The position numbers and the translations under genes are program-made. DNA of 64,000 bases from the NCBI GenBank assembly GCA_004194705.1, contig SADC01000874.1:33346-97345 (forward strand). The letters are read 5' to 3'. Origin of the DNA: Ditylenchus dipsaci (lineage: Eukaryota > Nematoda > Chromadorea > Rhabditida > Anguinidae). Shown one piece after another: positions 44,953 through 56,690 of this stretch. Position 1 is the stretch's first letter, and every line of letters begins with the position of its first letter. Below the pieces are notes generated by a model, which made no database searches, was not told where the DNA came from, and worked only from the letters and a program-made list of their open reading frames with translations.

Positions 44953-45999
44953 AGCCTTTTTTTAGTTTGTCTGTTTTCGTTTAGCTTGGTCACGAGATCA
45001 GGGTTCACAGATGTCCTGATTTACCAGGAATTCCCTGATTTTTCAATTCGAATCCTGATTTTTGATCGCCGAAAATCAGGAAATCCCTGATTTTTGGAGA
45101 TTTTTTTTGTTCGAAATCCTGATTTGCGTTTTTTTATCTGTGAATCCTGCACGAGATACCTAGTCAAGATTCTCTCCCGCCCACCAAATCTGGTGAAAAT
45201 CCTGTATTCGGTAAATTCGCCGAAGTTACACATAGTTTTTTGGAAATTTAGCAAAACTTGCATCGAATTTAATCTCAAAATTTGACCTGAATTTCTGTCT
45301 ATTTCCTGACGGGGATTTGGAAAATTTTGAAAAATCGTGATCCTAAGTCTCCAGGTTTCTGAATTCCCAAGCTGAAAGTTTAGTTTAAAAAGCAAGTTCT
45401 ACAAATTTTTTATTTGCTTGAAGAACGAGCTGAATGAGTTAAAAAAATCATGCTGCAAGAAGCCAATTCAAAAGTTTTGGTCAGTATACGCTCGTGCACT
45501 CATGCTCTAAATAACACGTAAGTCAAATCATACACACAGAAGCAAAAATATGAATTACAAATGCAAATTACAATTTTTCAGGGTTGAGGGGAAGGTGGTC
45601 GCCTTGTTATTATTAACTGCAAATAGTGTCTTTTAGCGTCCTTAATAACATAAAAAAGATCGAAAATTTGTTTTCTAAAACTGAAAACTTAAGTTTTCGA
45701 AAAAAATCCTTACCAAAATTTGACTTTTATAATTATAAAAAGATTTTAAAAAGATTTTTATGAATAAATATTAGCAAAAAATGTTCCGAAATTATTTTTA
45801 CTTTTAGCTTGTTTTTATTCCTTTTTTTAAAGCTTGTTCTAATGGGATTTTTGATTCTGCACAAGTTTTTCTAAATTGTAACCTCGGGTTATATCAAACA
45901 ATTATCCTCGTGACCACAACGGTCTAACTATGTAAACAAAACTTATTGTAAATTGGTTGATTGATTTGTTACGCAAATACTATTTTTAACCAATTGGCT
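44953..45999. other. Repeat debris, no gene seen
   Basis: From 45002 to 45170 the motif cctgattt / aaatcagg recurs many times (gatgtcctgatttaccagga). The same motif cluster reappears inverted at 49700-49895. The rest is AT-rich with no exon recognised. Confidence 0.5.
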
Positions 46000-46434
46000 A
46001 TGCAATCCAACACTTATGCAGAAACACTATTCCAAGTGCTCCTCTGCCTCAACCGCTCTGAATTGGATGCTCTGCTCCCGATCAGCAGTCGTTTGAATCA
46101 TTTAATCCAGTAGAATTTCCCTACTTTTCCACTTAATTATATTGATGGGCTATATATTAAAAATAATTTCAGAGCTAAGTTACGGGCACAAGTATGCCTT
46201 GAACACGTTTGCGTTGACCTCGCCATAGCCTCCTTTTTTCAAGGTCTGAGCATGTTTTAGGCATTGAAAAGATTTAAAAGGCCAGAAAACAATGGAAAGA
46301 GACTTTTAAGAAAAAAATTCAGAGGATACGTAAAAATTTCCGCTTTTCGGGCAGCAGTGCCTACTTTTTTCGTTTTAATAAAAAACGAAAATGTGCGCGC
46401 TTTTGTGAAAATGTGCAAAATACTACGGTTTCAG

Positions 46435-46545
46435 CAATAAAGGGAGGATGAAAGCTGTTAAGGAAATAGTCTCGACACGAAGGGTTTCTCTAAGTTTTGT
46501 GTTTTTGAAAGTGGTTTTAGAGTCATATTTTGTCCACAAAAATCC
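46435..46545. repeat. Solo arm of the 7018 foldback family
   Basis: aaagggaggatgaaagctgttaag and gtggttttagagtcatattt match the left arm at 7018-7110. No mirrored partner is nearby. Confidence 0.6.
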
Positions 46546-46719
46546 TTACCAAAATCTGACTCTTTATAATTATTCACATTTAACAAAAGGCTTTAAAAAG
46601 ATTTTCATGAATAAATCTTATATTAGGAAAAAATTTTTCGAAAAAAAAAGATGTTAGAAAAAATAGTATTATTGAAATCCATATTATTGAAATCTTTGGT
46701 TGCGGTATAAAATCACCCC

Positions 46720-46930
46720 CCCCCCTACGCAGAGTGCTCGGATGGAGGAAATAACATCATATTCGTGTTTCTCGACCCCGATTTCATGAGAAATCCGGCT
46801 GTTTTTTGATTCTGAGAAAAAAAATTTTCGAATCACAGGGGTATCATGGGTTTTTAGTCAAAATTTCAAAAATTCGAATTGGCGCCTTTTGAATTTAAAG
46901 GGGAACAAGGCCTTTATTGGGAGTGGAAGG
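46720..46930. repeat. Solo copy of a palindrome arm
   Basis: The stretch containing catcatattcgtgtttctcg, accccgatttcatgagaaat and aattggcgccttttgaatt matches 57115-57275 in the same direction and, inverted, 59050-59205. It is inserted between the two halves of the broken F-box-like gene. Confidence 0.75.
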
Positions 46931-47049
46931 GAATAAAAGGGGGCCACTTTTATGGCAGATGTATATGGCAGGGTATATGACAGAAGCATCGTCTTTCCTA
47001 TCGTTTCTAGTGCTTACAAACATGCTTTTATCAGATCTTAAAAAACGAA

Positions 47050-47565
47050 GTTTTGACAAAGTGTAATACCCCCTACACAATGATCCGTTTTTTGTCCGCA
47101 TCCGCATTTTTGGTGTTCGCAATGCCTCCGCAATGCGGTTCGCATGCGAAACGCATTGCGGACCGCATTCGGATGCGGAAGGCGTTGCGGAAGCGTGTTC
47201 ACAAAAGACTTAGCGGATGCGGATGTGGTGCGGAGGCCGATCCGGAAGCTTTCAAACATTTTGAATTATTTTGTGGTATTGACGCCTATATTATTAACTC
47301 GAGATACTCTTGTGTTACTTTATTCGCCTGACACTTGCTTTCTAAGACTTTAGAATAGTTATAATTAAAAATTTAAGAATGTTTCACCATCTATATACTG
47401 AGACACAGTATGTGCGGATGCATTGTGAACATCAAAAAACGGATGCGGTGCGGATGTGGAAACCGGTGCGGAACGCAAAAAAAACGAATTTCATTGTGAA
47501 CGCAATTCCACATCGCTTCCGCATGCGGATGCGCAAGCGGAGCCATTGTGAACGTAGGGTAATTT
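47050..47565. repeat. Foldback of gcggatgcgg units
   Basis: Left part (gtccgcatccgcatttttgg, gcattgcggaccgcattcgg) and right part (gaaccggtgcggaacgc, gcatgcggatgcgcaagcgg) are mirrored mosaics of a short cgcatccg motif with attgtgaac boxes. The middle (47260-47400) is AT-rich. Confidence 0.7.
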
Positions 47566-48151
47566 AGCCAAGTTACACAGATTAAAGTGTATGAGATATT
47601 TCTGGTACCAGGATGAACCCTGTTTGCTGAAAAAGTTGCAGATTTCAGCAAAGTCTAAGAAGTGGAGAGCTAGCGATGTCGAAATATGCTTAAAAATTAA
47701 ATCTGAAAGATTTCCAGCTCAAGAATGGAAGGACAACTTAGAATCAATCAGCTCACTCTGGCAAGGCGGTTTTCTTAAAATTTGGGTGGACGGTGAAAGT
47801 CAAAAGGTCACAAACTTTCTGCAGCACTTATTCACCTGGTCCAAGGTGCTCGATTGCCGCCACTTTGGCTTTCGGTTATCCAAGAACCTCAGCCCATTTC
47901 CATTCCACACATTTCCTCTACTCTACAGCTTCTCTACAATAGACTTTTTAGTTAAAGAGAGTATCAGGCCTGCCGATTTGCTATCTTATTCGGATAACAT
48001 CCCAATAGAAAGCAGAGTAGTTTGGCGATCTTTTTATATAAGGTTGTAAGCAGTTGGTTGGATGAACTGCTCATTCTAGTCAAAAAGGTAAGTGAAATTG
48101 AGGCAAAGGGATGTTTCACCCTTTTTTGACGTATAACGCGCGTCGGACGCG

Positions 48152-48515
48152 GACGTAATTTGACTTTTTCGGCGCATATTTTTGTTTGCCTGTCTTTCTC
48201 AAAAAATCGTATTTTTCAAGGTTTTAACACCATGAGGTAGCCTTGCGATTCTACTTTCTGACTGAAGTAAGATTTATTGCATTATCTCACCAAAATATAT
48301 AACAATAGGGTCAAAGTATGAAGGAAGTTAGAACAATAATTTGGTTAATACTTTGATCTTATTGTTTTACATTTTTGTAAGATAATACAATAAATAATAC
48401 TTCAGTCAAAGTAGAATTGCAGGGTTACCTGATGGTGTAAAAACCTTGAAAAATACAACTTTTTGAGAAAAAAGGAAAACAAAAAAAGCGCCAAAAAAGT
48501 CAAATCCCATCAAAA
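48152..48515. repeat. Foldback element
   Basis: tttgactttttcggcgcata is mirrored by ggcgccaaaaaagtcaaat. The arms share aaggttttaacaccatgagg, gattctactttctgactgaa and caatagggtcaaagtat in inverted form. Confidence 0.8.
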
Positions 48516-48697
48516 AAAAAGTATCGTTCAATTTTTTTGATTAAAATTTATTCAAAATATCTGATATATCCGATGTCCGGCACTTTTCGACGACCGATAT
48601 CCGATCCAATATGTTTTCATATACAGTGCGGTCCTGCTTTGTTGAGATACTCTTAATGTATGTTTGTCACTGTTTTGAATACAAGATTCCAAACATG

Positions 48698-48975
48698 TCA
48701 GTTTTGTTTAAAATGTTTTGATAGGTGAAAAAAAATAGAAACGCAGTAGACTCTCGCAATAAAGGAACAAGCAAGATGAATGAGCTTTTTTGTTGATACC
48801 TTTATATCTTTGCCTTTATTGAAAAACTTTGCAGTTAATGCCATCGTGCAGCTAATGAACACGACTACAAAATGAAGTGCTAGTAAATCCAATATTGATT
48901 CATCAGGCTTTTCAGATAATTTCTGACAAATTACTTGTACGATAAAAGTTATTAATAAGATATAGGCTACACCAA
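48698..48975 (-). other. Possible membrane-protein exon, low confidence
   Basis: An open frame of about 90 codons with two hydrophobic stretches (GVAYILLITFIVQVI and LLALHFVVVFISCTMALTA) around a polar segment LSEKPDES. The pattern loosely recalls the TM5-TM6 region of class C GPCRs, but AT-rich noise also makes hydrophobic frames. Its upstream end runs into a gacggggtaaa repeat (about 49018). Confidence 0.2.
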
Positions 48976-49308
48976 TAATGTTATAACTGTAACTAATTTC
49001 ACCCGTAAAATTACTGATTTGCCCCGTCAAAATACTAATTTACCCAGTTGAATCAAATTTTCATTTCTTTCAATTATTTTTGAACGTTTTGTTTTTATTT
49101 TCTTTTAGTTTTTATACCAGCGTGTAGCTCTGGATCTCAGCTTTTTAAAAAAAAAAAGTAGGTGAATGGAAGATTGTACAATTTAAAGTGAAAAAATAAG
49201 TTGTAGATATAGTTGCAGATATAAAACGCAGCACAAAACGCACTGCCCAGAAAGTTAATGTAAATAACAATAAAAAATGGTTCTGCGAAAGCAGCGGGCC
49301 CAAGACAC

Positions 49309-49408
49309 TTCGCTATGACGACAGTTTGCTACGGTTTTCGATTTTTTCGGCAATTTTTTACCTAAAAAATTCGAAAAACATAGCAAACTGTCCTCATAGC
49401 GAAGTGTC
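49309..49408. repeat. Small hairpin element
   Basis: acttcgctatgacgacagtt is mirrored by actgtcctcatagcgaagt. The loop is short and AT-rich. Confidence 0.75.
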
Positions 49409-49699
49409 GTTTTACCAAAAGTATTAGCATCAGAAACACAAAGTAAACAAGAAAATTTTCAATTTGGCAAATTTCGTTTTGGCAAAACATACGTTTGGCA
49501 AATCTCGTTTTTGCTAAATTTTTCTCAGCTCACAGTTACACTAACATCACAACGACAGTTACAAAAAAATTCTCAATTAGTTACTAAGCTTTTATAAACC
49601 AGGTTATGTTTTCCAAAATTCGAATAAAGAAAATCAAAAAATTCTGACTTAATTTGGACTTATTTATCATTTATAGATCAGCAAAAATGACATGGTTCA

Positions 49700-49895
49700 A
49701 CCAGGGTGCACAGATTGAAAATCGCAAAATCAGGAGTGTGTCTCAGCAAGCAGGTATTAGACCAGAAAAATCAAGGAATCTCTTTGTAAATGAGGACATC
49801 TGTAAACCCTGATGGATGGAGCACACAAATTCCTGATTTTCGACAATCAAAAATCAGGATTTGAATCCTAAAGGATATCTGTCCATCCTGGATTA
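49700..49895. repeat. aaatcagg/cctgattt cluster
   Basis: Contains atctgtaaaccctgatgg, cctgattttcgacaatcaaa and atcaggatttgaatccta, matching 45002-45170 in inverted orientation. Confidence 0.6.
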
Positions 49896-49899
49896 AACA

Positions 49900-52020
49900 T
49901 AGCTTGAAAACTTTTTCACAATTAAAAAAAGTTATGCATCTATAGGCTTGCGAAAAATCATTAAAATCATCACCAGCAAAAAATGTACAAGAAAAAAGTA
50001 AAGTAAACAAAAATTCACAAAAATATTAATTTCTACATTGTACAAAACCAAAAATTTCCCTCATATTAGAAATGAAAAACTTGGACAACTGTATGTGCCC
50101 TTCTTGCACATTAGGGGATGATGTGAGGGGAGCGGGAGACACATTAAATCATACCAACTACATCCAATGACAACAGCAACCACTCCTACAATCAAAATGA
50201 CACAGTGACAAGAGGGAAACAACTTGGCTGGTTACTACAGCCAAAACTACTACAATCTATTTATGGTGGTGCAGCCTGTCTGACTACTGCACCCACCAAT
50301 CGATGGCGTGAACAATGACAGTGCGCAGGGCAAGGACAGTGCTGAAGGTGAGGCAGTGAAGAAGGGGATAAAATCTCTTTCTATTTTTCTGCATTCCTAC
50401 AGGGAAATTTAGAGAATAGGTGGATGGGGTGAATTCGAAAAAGGGAACTGGTTCACCATGTGAGCATGTCAACTTTTGAATTTAAAGCGTGTTCATCAAA
50501 AATGCCGTCTTAATTGATATAAAAAAACCAAAGAAACAGGATTTTCGAATTTATAGCAAAATTTGGTTCGTCAGTCTTATTCCATGAATAGCAAAGGTTC
50601 CGATATTACAGGTCGTTTTTGAAAATGACAGTAGCTTGCGTATTATTTGGCGATTACCGCACTCTTCACTTCAAAGGTGACCATGTTTGGAATGAGACTG
50701 ACAATCTCCGTTTACCAAAAGATTCCAAAAATAAAGATAGAAAATTCTTTGAACTCTAAACAAGGTCAAATTTGAAGTGGATACACTATACCGAAAGTAA
50801 AATGTATTTAAGAGCTGGGTAGGGTAACAGTGAAAACAGGTAAGGTTGTAATTCTAACAATTTTTCCAAGTAAAGCAGCCACTAATGATACTACACCGTT
50901 AAGAAACAGCCACTTCATTGGCCTTTATTTTATGCACCAAAGTAACAAAGTCAAGGCCACACCAATAAATAATAAGCCCCAATACAATTACTTATCGGAA
51001 TATTGCCTCATCTAATATTTGAAGTGTTTCTGCCTCAAAACAATACACTTGATAGTCTCTTCCCTCGCAGTTATTTTCCCACAACCAGAAAAGTATGAAA
51101 AATGCAACCTAGCCAAATCCTTAGAAACTGTCACAAAACCAAGAATGACAAAACATATCACATTTATTCAGGCCCTTATAACAGAAATAACTACACGAAC
51201 ATACAGCAATACTAGGTTTTGGAGAATAGAGTTGAAATGTCTGGAAGGGCTGTCGATATTGGCACGTTTAGTAGGTATCGAAGGCACAGGGCTGCTTTGG
51301 CTGTAATTCTTTCCATTGGCGGATATGCAAGCATCATCTGCAAATTAGGAATTTGATCTGGTAAAAAACAGAAACGCAGAAAGATTCATCATTTCCAATA
51401 AATCCAAACCATCATCTGAAAATTCACAAACAGAGCTTATGTAGACAAAACAAAGAATTTAAACCATTGACTGCTGGTGCAAATCTCCGCAAGTCTGTGG
51501 CATTCCATTTTGGGAAGTCAGCTTTGTAATCAGGGAATTTTTCGACTTTCTGGGAGACGAATCCATTGCAGAATCAGAAATAGAGTGAGAAGAAAATCGG
51601 CCTAATTCAATCAGTCAATGTGAGATAAGCAGTTTCAATGGTCTATCGTCAGTTCAACAGGAAACCAGAAACCAGAAGTAATTTCAAGCAAGTGACAAAA
51701 AGCACTTTATTTTCGCTTCCCATTTTGCTAACTAAATAAAATACAAGACTCACATAATGCACCATACATTGTACACAAAAACAATTAGTTTGAGAGCAAT
51801 TGAGTTGAACTGAAATCTTGATGAAATAGAAAAAACCATGATATGTATCATGGTGCGGAAAAATTTCAATTTTTTTTTATAAAGTCCTGAAATTATTCTT
51901 GACCGCGGGAAGGAAATATTTAAGAAAGTAAAAAATAAAAATTTTAGAAACTCCCGAAGTTGGGCATTTTGTGTCAAATTTCCAATGTTTGCGAATGTTT
52001 GCTTGTGCAAGCGTCATTTT
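49900..52020. other. Relatively repeat-free stretch, no gene recognised
   Basis: About 2 kb with no long inverted repeat, unlike its surroundings. Open frames exist (for example 50830-51015 and 51019-51306 plus; a minus frame LAYPPMERITAKAALCLRYL at about 51345-51286), but none shows a family motif or consistent splice structure. It may contain UTR or exons of a gene I cannot recognise. Confidence 0.35.
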
Positions 52021-52024
52021 GTAG

Positions 52025-52445
52025 ATGAAATTTTGAATTTTTTGTCCGGTGCAGCACCGGTGCGGATACTGTTTTCGGCACCGGCCGCCGAACTCAGCAC
52101 CCAGTTATGCTGAAAAGATTAGTTATACACCGTTTTGTAGAGCAAGAGTTGCTCTATAAAGCTTATATGAAAGATTCTATAATTTAACGTGTTTTGTATG
52201 TTTCTGAGCTCCGGTGCCGGTATTTTTACTTCAGCTTAATGACGGCACCAGAGCTCAGAAACACATAAAAACATATCGAATTATCAAATCTTTTATTTAG
52301 GCTTCGTAGAGCAACTCTCGTTCTACAATTCTACAAACTTGTTCCAACAGTGTAATTTTTTTAGCATAACTGGATGCTGAGCTTGGCGGCCGGTGCCGAA
52401 AAAAGCATCGGCACCGGTGCTGCACCGGTCCAAAAAATTCAAAAT
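52025..52445. repeat. Foldback with GC-rich accggtg ends
   Basis: gtccggtgcagcaccggtgc at the left is mirrored by gcaccggtgctgcaccggtc at the right. The inner arms share agcataactgg/ccagttatgct and tctgagctccggtgcc. Confidence 0.85.
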
Positions 52446-52671
52446 TCCGTGCACAAAAAAATCCTTGGACAACGAACATTGGCTATATGCCAAATATAAA
52501 CGCCTCAAAAGAACTTTTTTTTATCGACTTTGGGGTGGGGTTGGAGTAGGTGGATGGTAAAGGGTGTTTTTGTCCCGCCCGAAAATGGGTCAGAAAATGA
52601 CTCATTTTGACCACCCACTCATCGTGACTCAGTTTTTGACCCGATTTTCTAGTCAAAATTGGGTCAAAAAT

Positions 52672-52813
52672 CGTTGATTTTCGAGATTTTCGGTCATGGG
52701 ACAAAGACGGCTGTATTGATTTTCGGCGTTTTTAATTGGCGTTTTTGAAACGGGAAAAGCCGAAAATCAATACAGCCGTTTTTGTCCCATGACCGAAAAC
52801 CTCGAAAATTGAA
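52672..52813. repeat. Small hairpin element
   Basis: gagattttcggtcatgggac is mirrored by gtcccatgaccgaaaacctc. The arms also share acggctgtattgattttcgg. Confidence 0.8.
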
Positions 52814-53079
52814 AGTTTTTGACCCAAAAATAATGGACAAAAAGCGCCAGTTTCAAAAATGTCCGTTTTCGGCATTCGTCGTTTTCAGGAGCTTTTTTCA
52901 AAATACTTCGTTTTTGACAAGATGAGTTTGGGAAATTGAGTTTTTTTGGAGAAATGAGTTTGGGAGAATTTGGTTTTCGGAGGCATCTGAGTTTGAACAC
53001 TCTTTCTCGGAAAGCCTTGTTATAGGTAAATTCTGTCCTTGCTCTTACTCATGCGTATATACATAGAAATCGTTGAAGC

Positions 53080-53760
53080 CTCCAATTTTTTTCACCTATC
53101 CTCCCTTCAGGCCTACATAACCACCCTACTGGTGCCTGATATACCACTTACCATGCAGGCCTACCTACACACCCTACTGACATATATTGATATCTATTTA
53201 CCACCAGTAGCCACCTGGGTAGTTCGGGTTGGAAATGGTAAAAAAATTTTCGGCCCTATCAAATCGTGTTTCATGTGCAATTTTAAGTATGATAGCTACC
53301 GTATTTTCTCTAATAATGACCCCCTCTCTAATAATGACCCCCCCCCCTTTATTTTTGACTAGGATTTCAGAGTTAAAGCCATTTTTGATTGACAATTTCG
53401 GAATTTTGAGGGGTTGAAAAATAATGACCCCGGGTCATTATTAAAGAAAATACGGTATATTTGTTTTAAATTTTTTGAAAATTTTTTTCAATGTTTTTTG
53501 GGCTATGCAGGTGGATATCCACCTGATTCCAGGCTACCTATGCCGGTTCCTGCATTTATCCTCTCTTCAGGTCTACATAACCACCCTACTGGCGCTTAAA
53601 CCCACCCTACTATTATACCCGCCCACCATGCAGGGCTACCTACCTACCCTTTTGGAATAGATTTACTGGCATCTATTTAACCGCGAGTACCCACCTGGGT
53701 AGTTGGTGTTACAATTGGTGAATTCTTGTTGGTCCTATCGAATCGTGTTTCACATGCAAG
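53080..53760. repeat. Duplicated segment interrupted by a MITE
   Basis: ctacataaccaccctactgg, accatgcaggcctacctac, ccacctgggtagtt and cctatcaaatcgtgtttca at 53100-53280 recur in the same order at 53570-53755. The copies are about 460 bp apart, and the MITE at 53299 lies between them. Confidence 0.75.
53299..53459. repeat. TACCGTAT-type MITE, copy 2
   Basis: taccgtattttctctaataa at the left is mirrored by ttaaagaaaatacggta at the right. Interior matches 24660-24821 (gatttttga.taggatttcagagttaaa). Confidence 0.85.
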
Positions 53761-53999
53761 TATGATAGCTAGATTTGTTTTAAATTTTTGAAGATTTTTC
53801 GAGCTATCCAGTCGGATATTCACCTGATTCTAGGCTACCTATCCCGGTTTCCGGGATTTAGGTAGGTGAAATCGCAATTTCAGTCTTAACAAACCCGATT
53901 ACTGATGCCATTTAAGGTCGAACATTGCGGTATGTTTTGAATTATATCCAAATTTGCGGGAATTTAAATTTTCAGTCTGAACCAACTAAAGCCTCGTGT

Positions 54000-54230
54000 C
54001 CAATTAGCGGATTTTTACCTTCACTCTCACTCTTCATTGGACACACAACAAACCTTTCCCTCTCACTCTGACTTTGGCCCTCACTCTCACTTTCACTCTC
54101 AGTGTGTGTCCAAAGTCAGAGTGAGAGTGAAAGGCAGACTGATAGTGAGAGTGAATGGCAACTTTTGAAAGACTTGAAACTGAAAAAGACTGAGAGTGAG
54201 AGTGAAAGGCAGACTAAAGGGCAATTTTTT
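54000..54230. repeat. tcactctcac / gtgagagtga array
   Basis: Begins gcctcgtgtccaattagcgg, then many tcactctcac units followed by the complementary gagtgagagtgaaagg units. The same boundary and units occur at 56735-56895, ending ttggacacgaggct. The two form matching, inverted flanks of the region 54.2-56.7 kb. Confidence 0.75.
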
Positions 54231-54245
54231 CTAATTTTTTATGGC

Positions 54246-56065
54246 TCAAATTGTTTTACCCCGCCAAATTACTGATTTACCCCGCCAAATTATTTTTTTA
54301 CCCCGCCAAATTTGAATTTACCCGCCAAATTTGAATTTCGGTGGCATAAACTGATTTGGTTTGCGAAAAGGCTGAAATATGCCACGAAAAAGATTATTTC
54401 TGCCACGAAAAACGACATACCACGAAAAAGCGGAAATGTGCCACGAAAAAGCTGAAATCTACCACGAAAAAGCTGAAATGTGCCACGAAAAAAAATTATT
54501 TATGCCTTTTTCTGTCCAAGACCAACCAAATTTAGCAATATTTTGCAAGAATTCAAATTTTTTAGTCATGAAATAACTTGGATCCTTCAGAATCCCACCC
54601 GGAATGGCCAGAAGCCCCTGAAAGTTGGTTTTTTGGGGGTTTACTAAAGGGGAGTAAACTTTTTGCGAAAATTCGATTGAGCGGATCAGAATCCCGGTCC
54701 GATCGGCTGAATCACTCAGAATTCCAGGTTTATGGTGGTTTTGAGTAGTTCAGGGTGGAATTCTGAGTGATAAAGTATGCGCCGTTTCCGGCGCGTTAAC
54801 CTGTACCCGTGTCTAATGAGAGGGATCGACGGTATAGAGTGCTAGCTCCTCGCCATAGCCCTTCATATGGTGTTTGTTTCACCGGATACTATCCCAAGAG
54901 GGATATTCCAGTAGAGTAGGGGCTCTCACGAGCTCCGGCTGCACGCCACTGGTCTGTGTTCACCAGCTGTGTAGGTCGTGGTTCAGGGTGGAATTCTGAG
55001 TGATTCAGCCGATCGGACCGGGATTCTGATCCGCTCAATCGAATTTTCGCAAAAAGTTTACTCCCCTTTAGTAAACCCCCAAAAAAACCAACTTTAAGTG
55101 GCTTCTGGCCATTCCGGGTGGGATTCTGAGGGATCCAAGTTATTTCATGACTAAAAAATTTGAATTCTTGCAAAATATTGCAAAACTTGGTTGGTCTTGG
55201 ACAGAAAAAGGCATAAATATTTTTTCGTGGCACAATTCAGCTTTTTCGTGGTAGATTTCAGCTTTTTCGTGGCACATTTCCGCTTTTTCGTGGTATGTCG
55301 TTTTTCGTGGCAGAAATAATCCTTTTCGTGCATATTTCAGCCTTTTCGCAAACCAAATCAGTATGAGCCATTTTCGGTGAAATACTGCAGTAAATTTTGC
55401 GGGAATTCAGATTTTATAGTCAAAAATGACTTGGATCGCTCAAAATCCTACCCCCGAGTGGCCAGAAGCCACTGAAAGTTGGTTTTTTGGGGGTTTACTA
55501 AAGGGGGGGGGTAAACTTTTTGCGAAAAATCGATTGAGCGGATCAGATTTCGGGTCCGATGGGCTCAATCGCTCAGGATTCCACCCTTAACCATTCTCAA
55601 CTATCTTAAACCAACCTAAGCACTGATTTAGGGTAGTTAGATACTGGTCTGGAGCAGTTTGGAATGGTTTAGGGCTGTTTAAGATGGTTGAGAATGGTTA
55701 AGGGTGGAATCCTGAGCGATTGAGCCTATCGGACCTGAAATCTGATCCGCTCAATCGATTTTTCGCAAAAGTTTACCCCCCCCTTTAGTAAACCCCAAAA
55801 AACCAACTTTCAGGGGCTTCTGGCCACTCGTGGGTGGGATTTTGAGCGATCCAAGTCATTTCTGACTATAAAATCTGAATTCCCGCGAAATTTACTACAG
55901 TATTTCACCGAAAATTCAAATTTGGCGGGGTAAATTCAAATTTAGCGGGGTAAATCAGTAATTTGCGGGGTAAACGAGTATTTTGCTCAAAATTCAAATT
56001 TGGCGGGGTAAAAAAATAATTTGGCGGGGTAAATCAGTAATTTGGCGGGGTAAATTAGTTACAGC
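54246..56065. repeat. Giant composite foldback, 1.8 kb
   Basis: Both ends are arrays of taccccgccaaatt or its complement (54250-54345; 55915-56065). Left arm: repeated gccacgaaaaagctgaaat units (54378-54500) and sequence through gcggatcagaatcccggtcc, mirrored at 55000-55350. The region 55378-55912 is a second complete palindrome with related arms (tcaatcgctcaggattccac / gagcgattgagc). The unusual island at 54770-54975 forms the loop of the first palindrome. Confidence 0.88.
54770..54975. other. GC-balanced non-repetitive loop in palindrome, possible structured RNA
   Basis: About 205 bp unlike anything else in the window, near 50% GC, lying exactly between two mirrored arms. It contains several short perfect hairpins: gcgccgtttccggcgc, tatccc-aaga-gggata and ggggctc-tcac-gagctcc. 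No coding frame of note, no tRNA or rRNA motif that I recognise. Either captured host sequence or a conserved structural part of the element. Confidence 0.5.
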
Positions 56066-56388
56066 CCTTTCCTTATTAGCATCGCCCAGAACTCACGTCG
56101 GAGTAGCCAATAGGCAGGGGAAACGGTAAATTCGCCCATAGTAAATTCGCCTACAGGTAAATTCGCCCACAAAATTTTTTTATTTCTTAGGAACAAATAA
56201 ACCATGCTATCCAACCCAAAATTGCGAGCTGAAAACTGTTTGTTAGGACCAAAATCCTGTTTTGACTAACCAGAATCTCAATACTCTAGAAAGGTACCCA
56301 CTCCAAAGTGCTGAACCCGAAGTTTGGGGATCATTGTGATTGAGCAGAAAAACAGTTCTATGTTATCCGAAACGAATTTACCTAGAGC
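56066..56388. other. No gene; short aattcgcc repeats
   Basis: Contains a few tandem gtaaattcgcc units (56130-56170); otherwise AT-rich sequence with no exon. Confidence 0.45.
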
Positions 56389-56690
56389 CCAATAGGCAGA
56401 AATAACTGGTTTTTTGAGGGTTGACTGAAGCGGGGTAAACTTTTTGCAAAAAATCGATTAAACAGATCAGAATTCCAGTCCGATGGGCTTAATCGCCCAT
56501 AATTCCACACTTATCCACCCTGAACCACTCAAAACCACCGTCAACCTGGAATTCTGAGCAAATAAGCCTATCGGACCGAAATCTGATCCGCTCAATCGAA
56601 TTTTCGCGAAAATTACCCCCCCCTTTAATAAACCCCTAAAAACCAGTTATTTTTGCCTTTAGGCCCTCTGGATGTGGTTCTGAGCGAATC
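56389..56690. repeat. Foldback, third copy of the 55378 palindrome type
   Basis: Arms share gaaataactggttttttgag and gtaaactttttgcaaaaaat in inverted form. Its core (gatcagaattccagtccgat; ctgatccgctcaatcg) matches the palindromes at 54650-55040 and 55378-55912. Confidence 0.75.

Larger units (their letters stand above)
46000..48049 (+). pseudogene. Broken paralogue of the F-box-like gene
   Basis: 46000-46113 encodes MQSNTYAETLFQVLLCLNRS and ELDALLPISSRLNHLIQ, clearly the start of the gene at 19938-20593, but then hits tag where the paralogue has Arg. The frame after the stop (NFPTFPLNYIDGLYI) still matches, so the tag is a nonsense mutation. Homology stops near 46160 and resumes at about 47591 with FWYQDEP, SLWQGGFLKIWVDGE, FLQHLFTWSKVLDCRHFGF and [14 protein letters not shown] to a stop at 48049. 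About 1.4 kb of repeats separates the halves. The second half (47591-48049) is a clean 152-codon frame and could be expressed on its own. Confidence 0.65.

Noticed and set aside
45021..45395. 124-aa frame near 45.0-45.4 kb
   Set aside because: Built from the aaatcagg/cctgattt repeat cluster, which also occurs at 49.7 kb; codons follow the repeat.
50830..51306. A membrane-protein gene on the minus strand at 50.8-51.3 kb
   Set aside because: Hydrophobic stretches are broken by several stops in every frame and lack consistent splice sites; AT-rich noise can give the same picture.
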